Positions 25,589 through 37,581 of a DNA stretch of 64,000 bases are shown piece by piece. Every line of letters starts with the position of its first letter. Position 1 is the first letter of the stretch. A model generated the notes under the pieces. That model was given only the letters and a program-made list of their open reading frames with translations. It did no database searches and was not told the origin of the DNA. A program made the position numbers and the translations under genes. Source of the stretch: Echinarachnius parma (lineage: Eukaryota; Echinodermata; Echinoidea; Clypeasteroida; Echinarachniidae); NCBI GenBank assembly GCA_037951105.1, contig JBAMJV010004309.1:28501-92500 (forward strand). Direction: 5' to 3'.

Positions 25589-26252
25589 TCCAAACCATGC
25601 ACTATTTGTATAATAGGTGATACCCACATCATCTATTGGTATCCCTCAGCAAGTGCTTCGATCCACACCATTTTGAGATAGACACTCTTATACTACCTTG
25701 TATAGTGTATCTTCCTGAATCAACGTATTGAAACATGAAATCTTGAAGTCATTATCCTACGTCTATGGGTTAGTCCAGAGATTTGTTTTGACAAAACATT
25801 TCATGGAGAACGTGGCTCTATTTATTGCATTATGTAGAGATGCAGAATCTTTCACTCTTAGCTCTTATAATGGTTATGCTCAGCTTGAAGTAATTCTTGT
25901 AGTAAAGTGATTTTTTTTCTGGATACAGATTAAACTGATGAGGATAAATGCTGGGTAATACGTATCACCTAATTCAACAAGATGGCAAATTTCCCATCTA
26001 GTATCATGTTGAATATTACTTTTTTGACTAACATTTAGACCAAATTATGCAACTATAATTCTTTCATTTGGTATTTCAACAATACTTCATCTTCAAGGCT
26101 ATAATTTGCAAATTTACAAACCTCGACTAGTACTCAAGCATATTTTTTAACCCAAGAGGGCCTGAAGCTCACTTTTTGTAGCCCCTGGCCAGCATTTCCA
26201 TTTTTATATATTATTTTTTACTATTTAAGGCTCAAATTAGTGAGAAACTTAC

Positions 26253-26334
26253 CAGATTGCAACAGCAAATTTTCTTCATCCTCTGCATTCTGTAGCATTA
26301 GCATGACTTGACCCCATAAATTGTGAATTGTCAA
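26253..26334 (-). CDS. Candidate additional 5' coding exon of DCAF12
   Basis: An 82-nt open segment between a good acceptor (TCTCCCACAG) and a strong donor (GTAAGT at 26252-26247). Read in the frame that fits exon A it gives LTIHNLWGQVMLML, then QNAEDEENLLLQS, with two Met codons that could initiate. It leaves in phase 1 and joins an AAG acceptor at 25274-25273, so that exon A would begin at 25272 and read GARSS before the Met at 25258, all in frame. That would bring the protein to about 460-464 residues, near the family length. I do not recognise the peptide. It could instead be 5' UTR or chance. Confidence 0.42.
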
Positions 26335-26636
26335 CTGTGGGAGAAAAGTAGATAGTTCAGTTTTGGTTATTTAATTTGATTTGATTTGATTTAGTTTAAT
26401 TTTACTTGATTTTATTTTCCAAATTAACAAAAAATGCTTATTTACATGGTTACAAAGAATATGCAATAAGCATAGACAAGGACAGGTCCAATCTATAATG
26501 TCCCCCTTGATGGTAAAAGGTCATTTTTCAAAGCTTAAAAGTCGTTAGTTCATATTTTCATGAATATGGGGCATTGGGGCATCTATATTTGAAATATCAT
26601 TGTGACGTAAGGGACATTGTATATTTCTAGCTATCC

Positions 26637-27228
26637 AGGGTGGCCCAGAAAGAATGCAACACCTACAATCGTTAATATCATCAACATCATCGACCAAATG
26701 TCATTGTTTTTTATTTGATTGGGTAGAACATTCTTTTTCCAACAAAATGATACTAGAGCATTGACTATGGGTAAGGCGTTTAAGTCTGCGTTTGGATCCT
26801 TGGGCAATTTTTCTGAGGCAATGTCGTTTCCCAAATTTGCTACTTTTTCGTCTCCAGCGATCCTCGGAACACTGAGACATTCTCGCCCCACGGCCTGCCG
26901 TAGAATTAGTTGTACAGAAGAACCGCATGACTGCTCTCCCTTTGATAAGGAAGACAATGTGAGCCATACCGCACGGGGTAATCGATTACGCAACATCGCG
27001 CTGTTCAACAGCTAATTCTATGGCAGGCCGTGGAGCGAGAATGTCTCAGTGTTCCGAGGGTCGCTCAGTGGAGACGAGAAAGTAGCAATTTTAGGAAACA
27101 ACATTGCCTCAGAAAAATGGCCCTAGGATCCCAACGCCTTACCCAAAATCAATGCTCATGGTATCATTTTGTTGGAAAAAGATTGTTCTACCCAATCAAA
27201 TAAAAAATATTCTTTCTGGGCCACCCTG
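26637..27228. mobile_element. 592-bp foldback element with CAGGGTGGCCCAGAAAGAAT ends
   Basis: The left arm 26637-26925 and right arm 26998-27228 are inverse copies (TTGATTGGGTAGAACATTCT and GTTCTACCCAATCAAA, GGTAAGGCGTT and AACGCCTTACC, GAGACATTCTCGCC and GAGCGAGAATGTCTC). TAT-like flanks. Overlapping ORFs on both strands arise from the symmetry. Confidence 0.8.
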
Positions 27229-27720
27229 TATAATGTATTTAATCAATCAAGCTTCAATTTCTTAATTTCAACCATAGACAAACCAACTTCCTTTGAAACC
27301 ACTCAAAAGGCAGAATGCATAAAGTAGCAATTGCTTGAATCAGTATGCATAAAAACAAGCGATCTAAATATCAGTGTTGTTATGAATAAATAAATACATT
27401 TTGCTTTCTTTTGTTCTCTATCCAGGGAAGGGAATCAAGTTGAAGTATGGCAATTCCAAGGTAGAGAGGGTGTTTTTTCAATATTAACTCATAAAATATA
27501 AATGGTCTGAACAAACTTGTTTTATACATAAGTTACATGTATTCTACCAAATTGTTACAATTGTGAGAATATCGGTGGTAACACTGTGACGGTACTATGA
27601 ACTACAGGAACATTTGGCAATTTTGTCAAATTGATTCTTCGTACTAGACATCAGGCTATAATATCCAAATGAAATGTAGAAAAAATCCAATGATCATAGT
27701 ATTTATATGATATCAGAAAC

Positions 27721-28544
27721 TAATGCTGTTAGGTAAAGAAAAAATCCCGGATCGTTCTCGGATCGGTAGAATTCAAAATCGCTAACGAGATTCTCGGATC
27801 GGATCGGATCTCGGAACAAAATAATATTGCAATTTGCTCTGAAAAAAATGCAGCGTTGTAGACTTATCTTTCTTGTTTTATATGCCAATAATATTAACAA
27901 TGTTGACGCTTTGAGGCATGCACATATCAATCTTTACAGAAAAACAGTTACAGACTATTCAGAATTAACTAAGTTTCGCAAGAAAAGTATTTTTTCCGAA
28001 GTGAATTGGGCCTAGAAATCGATCGTTTGTTCAGCATCGCGCCACACATTCACAGAACTCAGCCGGCCAGTCACGGGGAAACATCACATGTAAATTTGTA
28101 CGATCTTCTTGGTGAGAGCCTTCAAAAAGTGGCTATAAATTAGCCTTTTTGTGATCAACACAATTTTGGTAGTACATCTGAAGTCTCCCCGAGAGTGTCG
28201 GCCTAACTTTGTGTGCATTTCCGTTGGCAATATCGTTCAAATGACTAGCAACTTTGCGCATCCTGTTCAATTTTCGACTGCGAAACAAATTAACGAACCA
28301 ATAATTTCTCCAAAATAACCACTCATAAAGTAAACAATATTGATTCCCCCATTCTTTATTTAAATTACACTACTTAATGGACTGTCAAACATACACATTT
28401 TCAATTATTACTGGAGAAAATGGGTCGGCAAAATCTTCCGATATTTTCTACCGAGAAAATTTATTTCTCGGATCCGTTTGGATCCGGCTCAGAAGCGATT
28501 ATCGCCGGGAAATCGGATCGTTCCCGGATCGGATAACAGCATTA
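27721..28544 (-). mobile_element. 824-bp copy of the GATCCGGGAACGATCC-ended element
   Basis: TAATGCTGTTA (27721) to TAACAGCATTA (28544), reverse orientation to 14655-15926 and nearly identical along the shared parts. It lacks the about 450-bp centre present in the other copy, so one of the two changed internally. A 62-codon ORF differs from its counterpart by one residue only because the DNA is so similar. Confidence 0.8.
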
Positions 28545-28846
28545 TCAGAAACGTATCTGTGCATGGTAACAACGTGATGGTAATGCTGTGACCTCTGAAT
28601 AGACTGCTTCTGTAATGTATGCAAATAATATGTTAGTATTGTTAAAGGGAGCGTTGAGTATTGGTATTTTCCGAAGTGCCCCCCCCCCCAGAATTAATTG
28701 TAACGGATTTGGTTGATTTCAATTCCATATGAAAGATCATAAAAAAAAACAAATAATTCCCATTCAAATGCTCTAATTGTTGTGAAAATTTAGAGAACGC
28801 TAGCGCGAGGCGCAAGTAAAATGATTTTCCGTAAGTAACTTTTACT

Positions 28847-29468
28847 GTAACTCAGGTGAGCGCTACGCTACAGCGTAGCGCTCAGGGTCGGGCTCATAGT
28901 GCCCCCGATTTTTTGCGGTAATGTGCACAATAAGTGTGCTTAAAATTATAGATATGATACGGTACTTACCACCGTGTAGATGATACATATGTTATGCAAC
29001 TATGGGGTGGATCAGAATGATGATTTTTCGCTCCATTCCGCATCAAAATGAGTGATTTATGCACCTCCTCCACTTCTATCTGTGTTGTATCGCGACTTAG
29101 GAACGAGCGATGATCAGGCGAACGCGCGGGTACGGTCTCCATTCATGTACCGCGCCCGCCGAATAGATGGCAGATCTGACTCGCGCTTAGTGGTCGTACG
29201 GTAATCGATCGTTCAGAAGTCGCGATACAACACAGATAGAAGTCGATGATGTGCATAAATCACTCATTTTGATGCGAAATGGAGCGAAAAATCATCATTC
29301 TGATCCACCCCATAGTTGCATAACATATGTATCATCTACACGGTGGTAAGTACCGTATCATATCTATAATTTTAAGCACACTTATTGTGCACATTACCGC
29401 AAAAAATCGGGGGCACTATGAGCCCGACCCTGAGCACTACGCTGTAGCGTAGCGCTCACCTGAGTTAC
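28847..29468. repeat. Near-perfect palindrome, 250-bp arms
   Basis: The left arm 28847-29098 and right arm 29218-29468 match with few differences (GTAACTCAGGTGAGCGCTAC faces its complement at 29468, TTTTGCGGTAATGTGCACAA faces TTGTGCACATTACCGCAAAA). The spacer is 119 bp and GC-rich. The arm tip carries a second small palindrome, GAGCGCTACGC-TACA-GCGTAGCGCTC. No ORF. Confidence 0.85.
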
Positions 29469-30302
29469 TTTTACTGCAGAGTTACGGTGTTCTTGCCTCT
29501 TAGTCTTAAGGCAAAGTGTATGGGTTGCGTCTATCGCTAGAAAGCCGACAGTGAAAATAACAATAATAATGTAAAAAAGGCCATGAAAGCGATAGATTTG
29601 TCGATCTATGAAAGAGGGTGCCTTAATATGGCCCCCCTAGCCCGGCTAGGGCCTATTTAAAAGGTCCGTTTTCTTTGAAAAATGATAAACTTTTTCCAAT
29701 GAAAGTGCCATCAAAGTGTTCTTAAAATCTTCAAGATTACATTTATCCACAAAACATTTGTATAAACTTGACAAATCTGCCTAATCTGAGCCGATTCTGA
29801 AACGATGTAATTTATTCCCCTGTGGCTGTGCAAACAAATTTCACAATCATTTGTACACACTTGACTACGACTGTACGAGCGCACAGAAGATGCGGTGGTT
29901 TTTGCTTGCGCGATGAGTCTTACTGCACTTAACAACAAAGGAAAAGAGATAAGCAAATTGCAAAAGAAGTTCACTGCGCGGAATTATCTGTGTTAATGCG
30001 CTTAATCAGCTGATAAACAGGGGGTCCATATTACAGCACGGCCCGGGCCATATTGGTAGCCTGATCATATGTCATGTCCATGATATTCCATAATTATAAA
30101 AATATTTTGTCTAAAAATAAATATTGTATCCACAAAAAACAGTGATCCGTTACTCGTTACTGGTGTAGCTACGGTATATCAACTAGCAGTCCAAGAATTT
30201 GAAATTAGGTAAGTTCAAACCCATATATATTATCATTTGTTCATTTTGGTGGATTTTGTATCATCCTACCAGTGAGATGTGGATTTTGAATGCGAGTATG
30301 TC

Positions 30303-30329
30303 AGGCGCCGTGCTGTGCGCACGGCGCCT
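30303..30329. other. GC-rich perfect hairpin
   Basis: AGGCGCCGTGC, loop TGTGC, GCACGGCGCCT. Its role is unknown. It lies in a CpG-rich patch. Confidence 0.6.
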
Positions 30330-30828
30330 AGGACTAGCAGCGCAGTGCAGTGGCATTGGTCCGGCCGTGGCGCATTGCTCTGCCAGCTCTGGGCCAGTCT
30401 GGCTGCTTGAGTGGATACAGTCTTAGTTTAGTTTAGGATTACCGTAGTCTCTTACTAGGTAAAGTAATGATCAATTTAGATTTTGACGTGGCATGCGTGT
30501 GGCTGGGCGACTGAAGACCCATTTCAGTGCAAGTAAAGTGTTTTAATCTGGATCTTACCCTTTTTACTTCGTTGTTTTTCCGCCTCTCGATCTCTAGCTC
30601 TCTGCAAAACTGTCCGTCCAATTATATCGCGAATAGGTAAAACGCGTACAGTGTACGTACAGGTACAGTGTAACGGACCGGCCGCGGCCGCCCGGAGAAT
30701 AATTAAGAGAGGGCGCTGTCTAAAAACACAGAATTTATACAATACAAAATTATAGACAATACAAACACGTACACAGAAATACAATACAGGGTGGCCCAAA
30801 AAACCGGAACGGGGCACTTCCCAAAATA

Positions 30829-31728
30829 TACAGCCTTGGAAATAATTATTAGACCAAGCACTTTTTGCTCAATTTTTTAGATTGTTTACAGTATTTTGTC
30901 ACTTAAATTACATTTTAAAGAAACAAAAGTTCATAAAATATCTAAGGGGGTAATATACCAATGAATGGGATTAGGAATGCCTACAACAGATTTTATGTCT
31001 TGAACTTGAAGAAAACATGAAGGATTTTTACCATAAAAAGGTATGGGTTTTATACACACGTTTTCAATGCATAATGGAACTTGTTATGATTTCTTTTTCT
31101 GTAAGTAACTAGAGCTTATATCATAGAAATGTCTTTCCATTCTTTGTGGGGCTTGTAAATTTATGAGTAAAATAATTATTGACAAGTGACAGTAAATGTT
31201 TCTTATCAAAGATGTAAGACAAGGTGAAGATGACCTCTATCTTGGTGTACTGCTAAAGGCTAAAGCACATGGCAGTCAGCATCCTACTATTATTTGCTTC
31301 TCCACAGAGTTTAATGCCACTTGGCACCTCTCACCAAGAATCAAAGTGCTAATGCAAGTCACACTAGGAACTGGAGAGACAACTTACAGGGGAAAAAAAA
31401 TCAAAAAATGTTGCAGTTTTTATTTAAAATGTATATACCACCCATGCCTTTTATGTACATAATATAATGAATGGAAAAAATCCATATACAATTTAACAAT
31501 TTGACAAATTGTATACAATGTAGGCCTATACAATTCATGTTTTAATCAAATTAAAGGCAGAAAATATGTGATAGGTACCACAAACACCAGTTGACTATAT
31601 ATTATACCCCTTCGGGTATGTCATTAACTAATTTTTCTTTGAAATATTATAAAATGGACAAAATAGCGTAAAACTTCAACAAAATTGATCAAAAGGTGCT
31701 TGGTCTAATAATTGCTTCCAAGGCTGTA
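30829..31728. mobile_element. 900-bp TIR element with TACAGCCTTGGAA ends
   Basis: TACAGCCTTGGAAATAATTA and TTAGACCAAGCACTTTTTG at the left are inversely matched by CAAAAGGTGCTTGGTCTAAT and AATTGCTTCCAAGGCTGTA at the right, about 50 bp per TIR. An 88-codon plus-strand ORF (31196-31462) has no recognised domain. Confidence 0.65.
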
Positions 31729-31869
31729 TAGTAACACTATTATTATTATGTCCATCGGATAGGGTATACACTGTTAGAAAAACTTCTCGTGGCAGCTCCA
31801 AATATTGGTGCTCAATAAAAACAATGACCTTATTGGGTCCAGTTATTGGTGCCCATAACGGTATGTGTA

Positions 31870-32290
31870 GGCGGGAACCAGTTTTTGGTTCCGGACTCGA
31901 CTGGCACCGCGCGCCGGGCCGGAGCTGGCCGCGCCGCGCCGGGAATTAGCGAATCGTTTCCCGGCTCAGAGTACCACGTGATATGCAGCCATTTTGTGAC
32001 CGGCGTTCGTCTGGGAATCCGGAACTGGAGACTTGTATTTTGAGTGGTAAGCATGATGTTTTATGATTATTGTAACACTATCAGTGATGCAGGAATGTTT
32101 CTGGAGTCCCCCGGTAGCGTTTTTGACAGATCGGTGGTGAATCTATCATCAATAGAGCGGAATTCCTGTCCGCGGCACTTCACGTACGCCCGTCCGCAAA
32201 TAACTCTACGGATCGCATGCGCGCGCCAGCGCTACCGCGCTGGCCTGGCGATCCGCAAGCCAGTGTCACGAGATGCGCGTATTTGACTTG
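31870..32290. other. CpG-rich block
   Basis: About 420 bp far richer in GC and CpG than the surroundings (GCACCGCGCGCCGGGCCGG, CGCATGCGCGCGCCAGCGCT). It might be a CpG-island promoter or an unmethylated mobile-element core. No convincing ORF or TATA box accompanies it. Confidence 0.4.
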
Positions 32291-32680
32291 GCATTTTTAG
32301 GCCAAGCATCGAACCGCGCTTGGGTTTTAGTGCCCGCGCAGACGGCCAAATTTCTGTACAGCGTCCGTACGACTAACCAGTCTGCTGCTTTTAGACACTT
32401 TTTGAAGAGTTATATTTATAAAAACAGATTTATTGAGGATTTGAGGTAAATGACTGGACTCGTGAACTTTTATAGAATTTTCATGTCCCTAAAATAACTC
32501 CCAATATTAGACAAATACAGATTTACGGAAATTAATGCTAGGATTACGACATGAAATGGCCTGGGCCTGGCGAAATGAAAGCCAGATTCTGTCATGAAAT
32601 CGTTTTTAGATATCATTTTTGAACGACTATTGGAAAAAATCTGCCCAGGCAATGAGACTTTATAAAAATCAAAACACATG

Positions 32681-33705
32681 TACCGTTTCTAAGCCAGTAA
32701 CGGATCACCTACCCAAATTGATGCATAAAGACGTTTGTGACTATCTAATTTTTTAAGTTTTCATAACTGGAAGAGGAATGTGGATCTAATATCAACTTTA
32801 TCATCTCCTTTCTAAAACCTCCGTCCCATTATCATCACGCAAAATTGAGAAATTAGCCTTCAAAATAGTGTCATCTAGTTAGGCATCGGCACTCGGCGTT
32901 ACATTACGCGCGTGTGATTTCAGATTTCAGATTTTCAAGAAAAAAGCGGGGGAAAAAATAAAAATATTTTTTTAAACAAAATGTTTAAAAATAAAAAATA
33001 TGCCGAAGTATCTAGAATTAATATATGATTAACACAGAAAGATGTTCTGTTGAACACCCCACAACATTTTCCGGGTGTTTGGGTGCAGGTTTATAGTTAA
33101 AAAAGGCAAGTTTTAATGCATAATTACAGCAGAAATTACCTACGCCAGTAACGGATCACCCATTTTCAAATCTTTATAAAAAACAAAACAAAAGATCATA
33201 ATAAAATTTTGTTTGCTGTAACAGTGTATTTAATTAAAATCTGTGATATTTCTTACTTAAAAATCGAAAAATATTTTGATATTTTGGTAAAATTGGGTTT
33301 TTGTGTGATTTTTGCTAACATTTCATAGGGATCAGTTTGGCAGAATTCAACTCCTCATAACTAAATAAGGAAGAACGTTTAAGAATTAAATTTTTACATG
33401 GATATTATTTCCTAGTTTGCTAACACTTTGATGAAAAAAGTAAGATAATTGGTCAATTATTTTTAAAATAAAGCCAGGTGATCCGTTACTGGAGTAGTGG
33501 TGATCCATTACTGGCGTAGTGTAAGGGGTTCGTAAAATGCGCAGTGATTTGCTTATTAGTGACGGAATGAGCTTGAATTGACGATATTCGTAATCTGTAC
33601 TATTTTGGCTTTCCAGCGATGTATGATAGTCCATAACAAATATTTTTTATCAGAAAGAAATTGAATCCACAAACAAAGTGATCTGTTACTGGCTTAGAAA
33701 CGGTA
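32681..33705. mobile_element. 1.03-kb TIR element with repeated CCAGTAACGGATCACC sites
   Basis: The left end TACCGTTTCTAAGCCAGTAA is inversely matched by TTACTGGCTTAGAAACGGTA at the right. The motif CCAGTAACGGATCAC or its inverse recurs inside at about 32694, 33148, 33477, 33507 and 33678. AT-rich, no transposase. A lone right end, GTGATCCGTTACTCGTTACT, occurs at about 30142. Confidence 0.7.
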
Positions 33706-34344
33706 GTTCATACCTTCTTTTACCGGAATAAAATAGACAATATATCCAAAAAACTGATTTGACAAAAATGAAAGGAACAAAATTAAGGCAACAAATGGTG
33801 CGTCTTTTCACATGATTATTACACACATTTTAAACCATTTTTATTCTCCACCAAGTAAGGAAAAAACTCAATCTTTGGACAAAAGGAGATAAATGTGAAT
33901 TCAAATTATAATTTCCACAATTAATCATGGACATTTATCAAGCAAATCTGGCGTTTTAGTGATTTAAATTGACCCTTTCTGACCGATTGATCAAAAAAAG
34001 ATCAAAGTTTGTGGATGACGTCATCCGCGCGTGCAGATTTGTAAAAATGCAGCGCGCGCTGTCAAAATAGCAGCACGCTCAATCTGACCGGCAATTTTAC
34101 ACAACCGGGAGTACGTGACTTCGCACATGTTCTGATGATGTCGCGCACATGTTTTCGGCTAGGCAATCCATTTGCTGGAGCCGGTCCAGCTCCATTGCCT
34201 GGGGCAGGTTCAGTCATTATTATAGCTTGTGAGAGCACCAATTATCGGTGCTTCTGGTCACCGAATCTCGGGACACACATGTACTTGTACCCCGGCTAGA
34301 CTGTCTACTACAGGTGTTACTGTTTAAAATTTATTAACTCTTAT

Positions 34345-35276
34345 GACGCCGTCCAAAGTTAACCAGGGGGGGGGGGGGAGCTGCGCTCCACTGGGACCCC
34401 CACCCACCCTATCCCCATTTTTTTCCACCCCCCACCCCTCCTTATCCTCTGGATTTTCCAACCCACCAGCCCCTGCTATCCCCAAATTTGTCCACCCCCC
34501 CTGCTATCCCCAAGTTTTTCCACCCCCACCCCCTACTATCCCCACATTTTTTCAACCCCCCACCCCTGCTACCCCCCATTTTTGATGACCCCCACCCCCC
34601 TCTATTCTCAAAATTGTTAACCCCCCACTATCCCCTTTCCCCCCCCCCCCGACCCCTTACCCCCTCCTATCCATTTTTTTAAACCCTACCCCACTCCCTC
34701 TATCCTTAAATTTGTGGTTCCCTACCCCTCTAAACAATTTATACCCCCCTTCTATCTGTCCTCTATCCCCTCTATCCCTCTATTCCCCTCTATCCCCTCT
34801 ATTCCCAAATTTTCCCACTCAATCCCCATCTATCCCCAGATATTTTGACCCCCACCATTTCCAGATTTATCCCCAAACCCCCATGTATCACGATTTTTCC
34901 AAACTCCCAACCCCCAGATTTTCCCACTAATGCTAGATCCACAATTTGTCCAACCCCCGCCCCCTGCTATTCTCAATTGTTTCCAATTCCAACCCCTCAC
35001 CCCCCATCTATCCCCAGATTTTTCCAACCCCCCACCCCCATCTATCCACAGATTTTTCCAACCCTCCACCCCCTGCTATCCCCAGCTTTTTCCAACCCCC
35101 CACCCCCTGCTATCCCCAATTTTTTCCAACCCCCCACCCCCTGCTATCCCCAATTTTTTTCCAACCCCCCACCCCCTGCTATCCCCAATTTTTTCCAACC
35201 CCCACCCCCTACTATCCCCAAATTTTCCAACCCCCCCCCCCCCCCCGCACCCCCCCGGTTAACTTTGGACGGCGTC
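34345..35276. mobile_element. TIR element filled with a C-rich minisatellite
   Basis: Perfect 20-bp inverted ends GACGCCGTCCAAAGTTAACC (34345-34364) and the complement (35257-35276), each followed inward by a G or C run. The inside is a 30-40-bp tandem unit of the type CCCCTGCTATCCCCAATTTT, with a TTCCAACCCCCCACC tail. The Pro-rich ORFs on all frames are translations of this repeat and not genes. Confidence 0.85.
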
Positions 35277-36059
35277 TATGACGTTGTTGACTTGCACTCC
35301 ACTCACACCGAGACAGAGTGGGCAGTCTATCACTCTATAGTAATGTAATGTTCTAAAAAGCGAAATCCCTTAAGGGTACTGACTGCAGTGTGAATCTATT
35401 TTCGTGGGTTTTTTTCGTGTAAAAGTAGAAATTCAGAAAGAAAAAAAAATCAAAAAAAATAATAACATATTTTTACCTTCAAAAAAGTTAATTTGCGCCC
35501 CAAATTAACATTGCAGTCAGTACCTTTAAAGGGAGTAGCACACTTTACCAAAATCGTTCCAAAATTTCAAAATGGTTAAAACTAAGTAGATATAATACGT
35601 GTATTATTCTGTGTATGAAATTTCAAAGCCATACTTGCCATGATTCATTGCGATTACTGCTATTATGCTGATCTCTTTGATTGTGCTAATCACTCTCGTT
35701 GGTGGCACTATCCATTATTGGTGATGGAAATCATATCACCGATCTCGATCCATCCCTTTCATACTACATGCAAATATGCAATACATACAAAGCGAAGTTA
35801 GAGGGTACTGAACAGATTTTCGTGAGTTTCGGATAATAAACCGACCGCCAGCGTTTTATTCAATTATATCTTAAAAAAAAAAAAAAAAAAATCAATAACT
35901 CTGCCAAAATACATCGCCAAGTCATAATCTTTTCAGAATAAATTTTAAAAATCATAACCTTTCATAGTTTAGATTAATATGGTATCTTATATTTTTTTGT
36001 ATGCAAAAGTGTGTCATTCCCTCATTGATCATGAAATACAAATTAGATCTAATTCTAAA

Positions 36060-36078
36060 TCTATTTTAGATTAAATTT

Positions 36079-36109
<31 letters not shown>

Positions 36110-36130
36110 TTTTGGGGGGGGGGGGGGGCT
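36060..36130. repeat. T run joined to G run
   Basis: About 28 T followed by about 15 G, then unique DNA. A homopolymer junction without a gene nearby. Confidence 0.8.
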
Positions 36131-36539
36131 ATTTTTTTCTGGAGTTTTACCAAATAGCATATTCTATGCTGTGCCATGCCATGCCTATGGCTGAGCCTCA
36201 AAACACTAAATTGAGCAATAATAATTGTTTTTGGCAATGTATTTTTTCGTGAACATGTCCGCCCAAAATATTATTTAATATTGGGGGGTTAACTTGGTTT
36301 CCATGTTTATTTGTAGATTAGCACTAAATGTACCGTATTTGTCGCGCATATAGTGGCATAACACTGTGCACAAACAAAATTTTTCTCGGAAAACAGCCCA
36401 CAATATTCTGTTCGTGTATAGTGGCACCCCACGTGACGGCCATGGCCTGAAAGGGGTGTCGCCCTTCTATAGTGGCATGCCACTGTGACCGAGTCTAGTG
36501 AGTAGTGTGTGAGGCTGTGGGGTAGGCTGTGAGGCTTGA

Positions 36540-36900
36540 AGAGGTAGATTTGAAACATGCTACTCTATTTGTTGGGGGTGGTGTAGGCTGAGATTTAGGT
36601 TGTCAGGCCTTTTGCCTGATGCTTTTTACTCTAGTTTGAGGAAAGGTGCAACACTTTTTTAGAGGGGGGGGGGGGGGGGGCTGCAATATTTGGAACACAA
36701 CACTATTTGTTAGGGGTGGTGTAGGCTGAGATTTAGGTTCAAACACTGTTGAGCCTTTTACCTTGTCCTGGAGAAAGGTGACACTGACACCTTTTACTCT
36801 AGTCTGAGGAAAGGTGCGATATTTGGAACACAACACTATTTGTTAGGGGTGGTGTAGGCTGAGATTTAGGTTCAAACACTGTAAGGCCTTTTACCTTGTC
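36540..36900. repeat. Three tandem units of about 135-140 bp before the zinc-finger exon
   Basis: GGGTGGTGTAGGCTGAGATT occurs near 36574, 36713 and 36846, each followed by TTAGGTT and CCTTTTACC-like sequence, and between them TCTGAGGAAAGGTGC. One unit contains a G run of about 18. Confidence 0.75.
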
Positions 36901-36985
36901 CTGCCTTTTTATTTTCACTCCGGCTGTTTCAAAAGATTTCTCTCCTGTTTTCCACAGTTTCCTGCCAACATGATTCCCCTGGAAA

Positions 36986-37345
36986 ATGCTGAACTGTCCT
37001 CTTTGTGGTACCATCTCCACCAACATAACAAGACTGTTGAGACATGTGTCGACTCTCCACAGCCATGACCCTCACTTCAACCTCACTTGTGGCTTAGATG
37101 GCTGTGTCAGAACATTTAAAACTTATGGAAGTTTTAAGACTCACGTTCATAGGGACCATCATGTTTATTATTCAACCCAAAGTGTGCAGAATGTGAAAAT
37201 TATATGCCCGGTATGTGCAGCTGTATGCGCTACCTTGAGGGAGTTGGTGTCACACTACAGGGAGCATGAAGATAACTTCCCATGTCCAGCGAAAGGATGT
37301 GACAAACACTTTGCAGTGCATTCTTCCTTCACATCACACTTGTCA
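36986..37345 (+). CDS. Zinc-finger exon remnant, four C2H2 fingers (last one truncated)
   Basis: It starts at the first Met after an in-frame TGA at 36971. Fingers: CPLC..H..H (residues 4-26), CGLDGC..H..H (about 35-58), CPVC..H..H (about 74-93), and CPAKGC..H without its final His (about 99-118). The second and fourth have the C-x4-C spacing. Finger linkers such as FKTYGSFKTHVHRDHHV are typical of this multicopy family. Fingers of this kind bind nucleic acid or protein; the target is unknown. A pyrimidine-rich TTTTCCACAG at 36950-36959 would serve as an acceptor if an upstream exon exists. Confidence 0.6.
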
Positions 37346-37346
37346 G

Positions 37347-37559
37347 AGGTTGCTAGCCCTGGGGAAGGGCATCACCAATCACATCAAGACCCTGAAGCGT
37401 GCCAAGAACGACCCAAAGTTCCAAATCTTGCTTGCACAGCTGGAACGTAACGTGGAGGACGCCACAGACCGCGAAAGTCGACTAGCGTATGGGACAATGG
37501 CAGCAACCTTCATGCCATACCTATTCAATGAGGACCTGGATCTTGTGAAGCTGTTGCCA
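37347..37559 (+). CDS. Middle exon remnant of the zinc-finger gene
   Basis: Open in the frame RLLALGKGITNHIK, RAKNDPKFQILLAQLERN, EDATDRESRLAYGTMAATFM and PYLFNEDLDLVKLLP. It is probably helical and charged. It ends at the donor GTAGGT (37560-37565) in phase 0. It is +1 relative to the preceding finger frame, so the two cannot be read through as they stand. Confidence 0.5.
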
Positions 37560-37581
37560 GTAGGTTTCTATTTCTATTATA

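Noticed and set aside
26631-27015. Overlapping ORFs on both strands, up to 125 codons
   Set aside because: They lie inside a foldback element, and the symmetry creates mirrored ORFs. No transposase motif.
27425-27462. Exon-like segment on the plus strand between TTCTCTATCCAG and GTAGAG
   Set aside because: Good splice-like edges, but only about 35 nt long, no recognised peptide and no neighbouring exons to join.
31196-31462. 88-codon ORF as a possible transposase fragment
   Set aside because: It sits within a TIR element, but no catalytic motif or known family pattern is visible.
34343-35348. Several Pro-rich ORFs of 64-167 codons
   Set aside because: They are open in all forward frames because the DNA is a stop-poor C-rich tandem repeat. 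No start context, splice signals or conserved domain.
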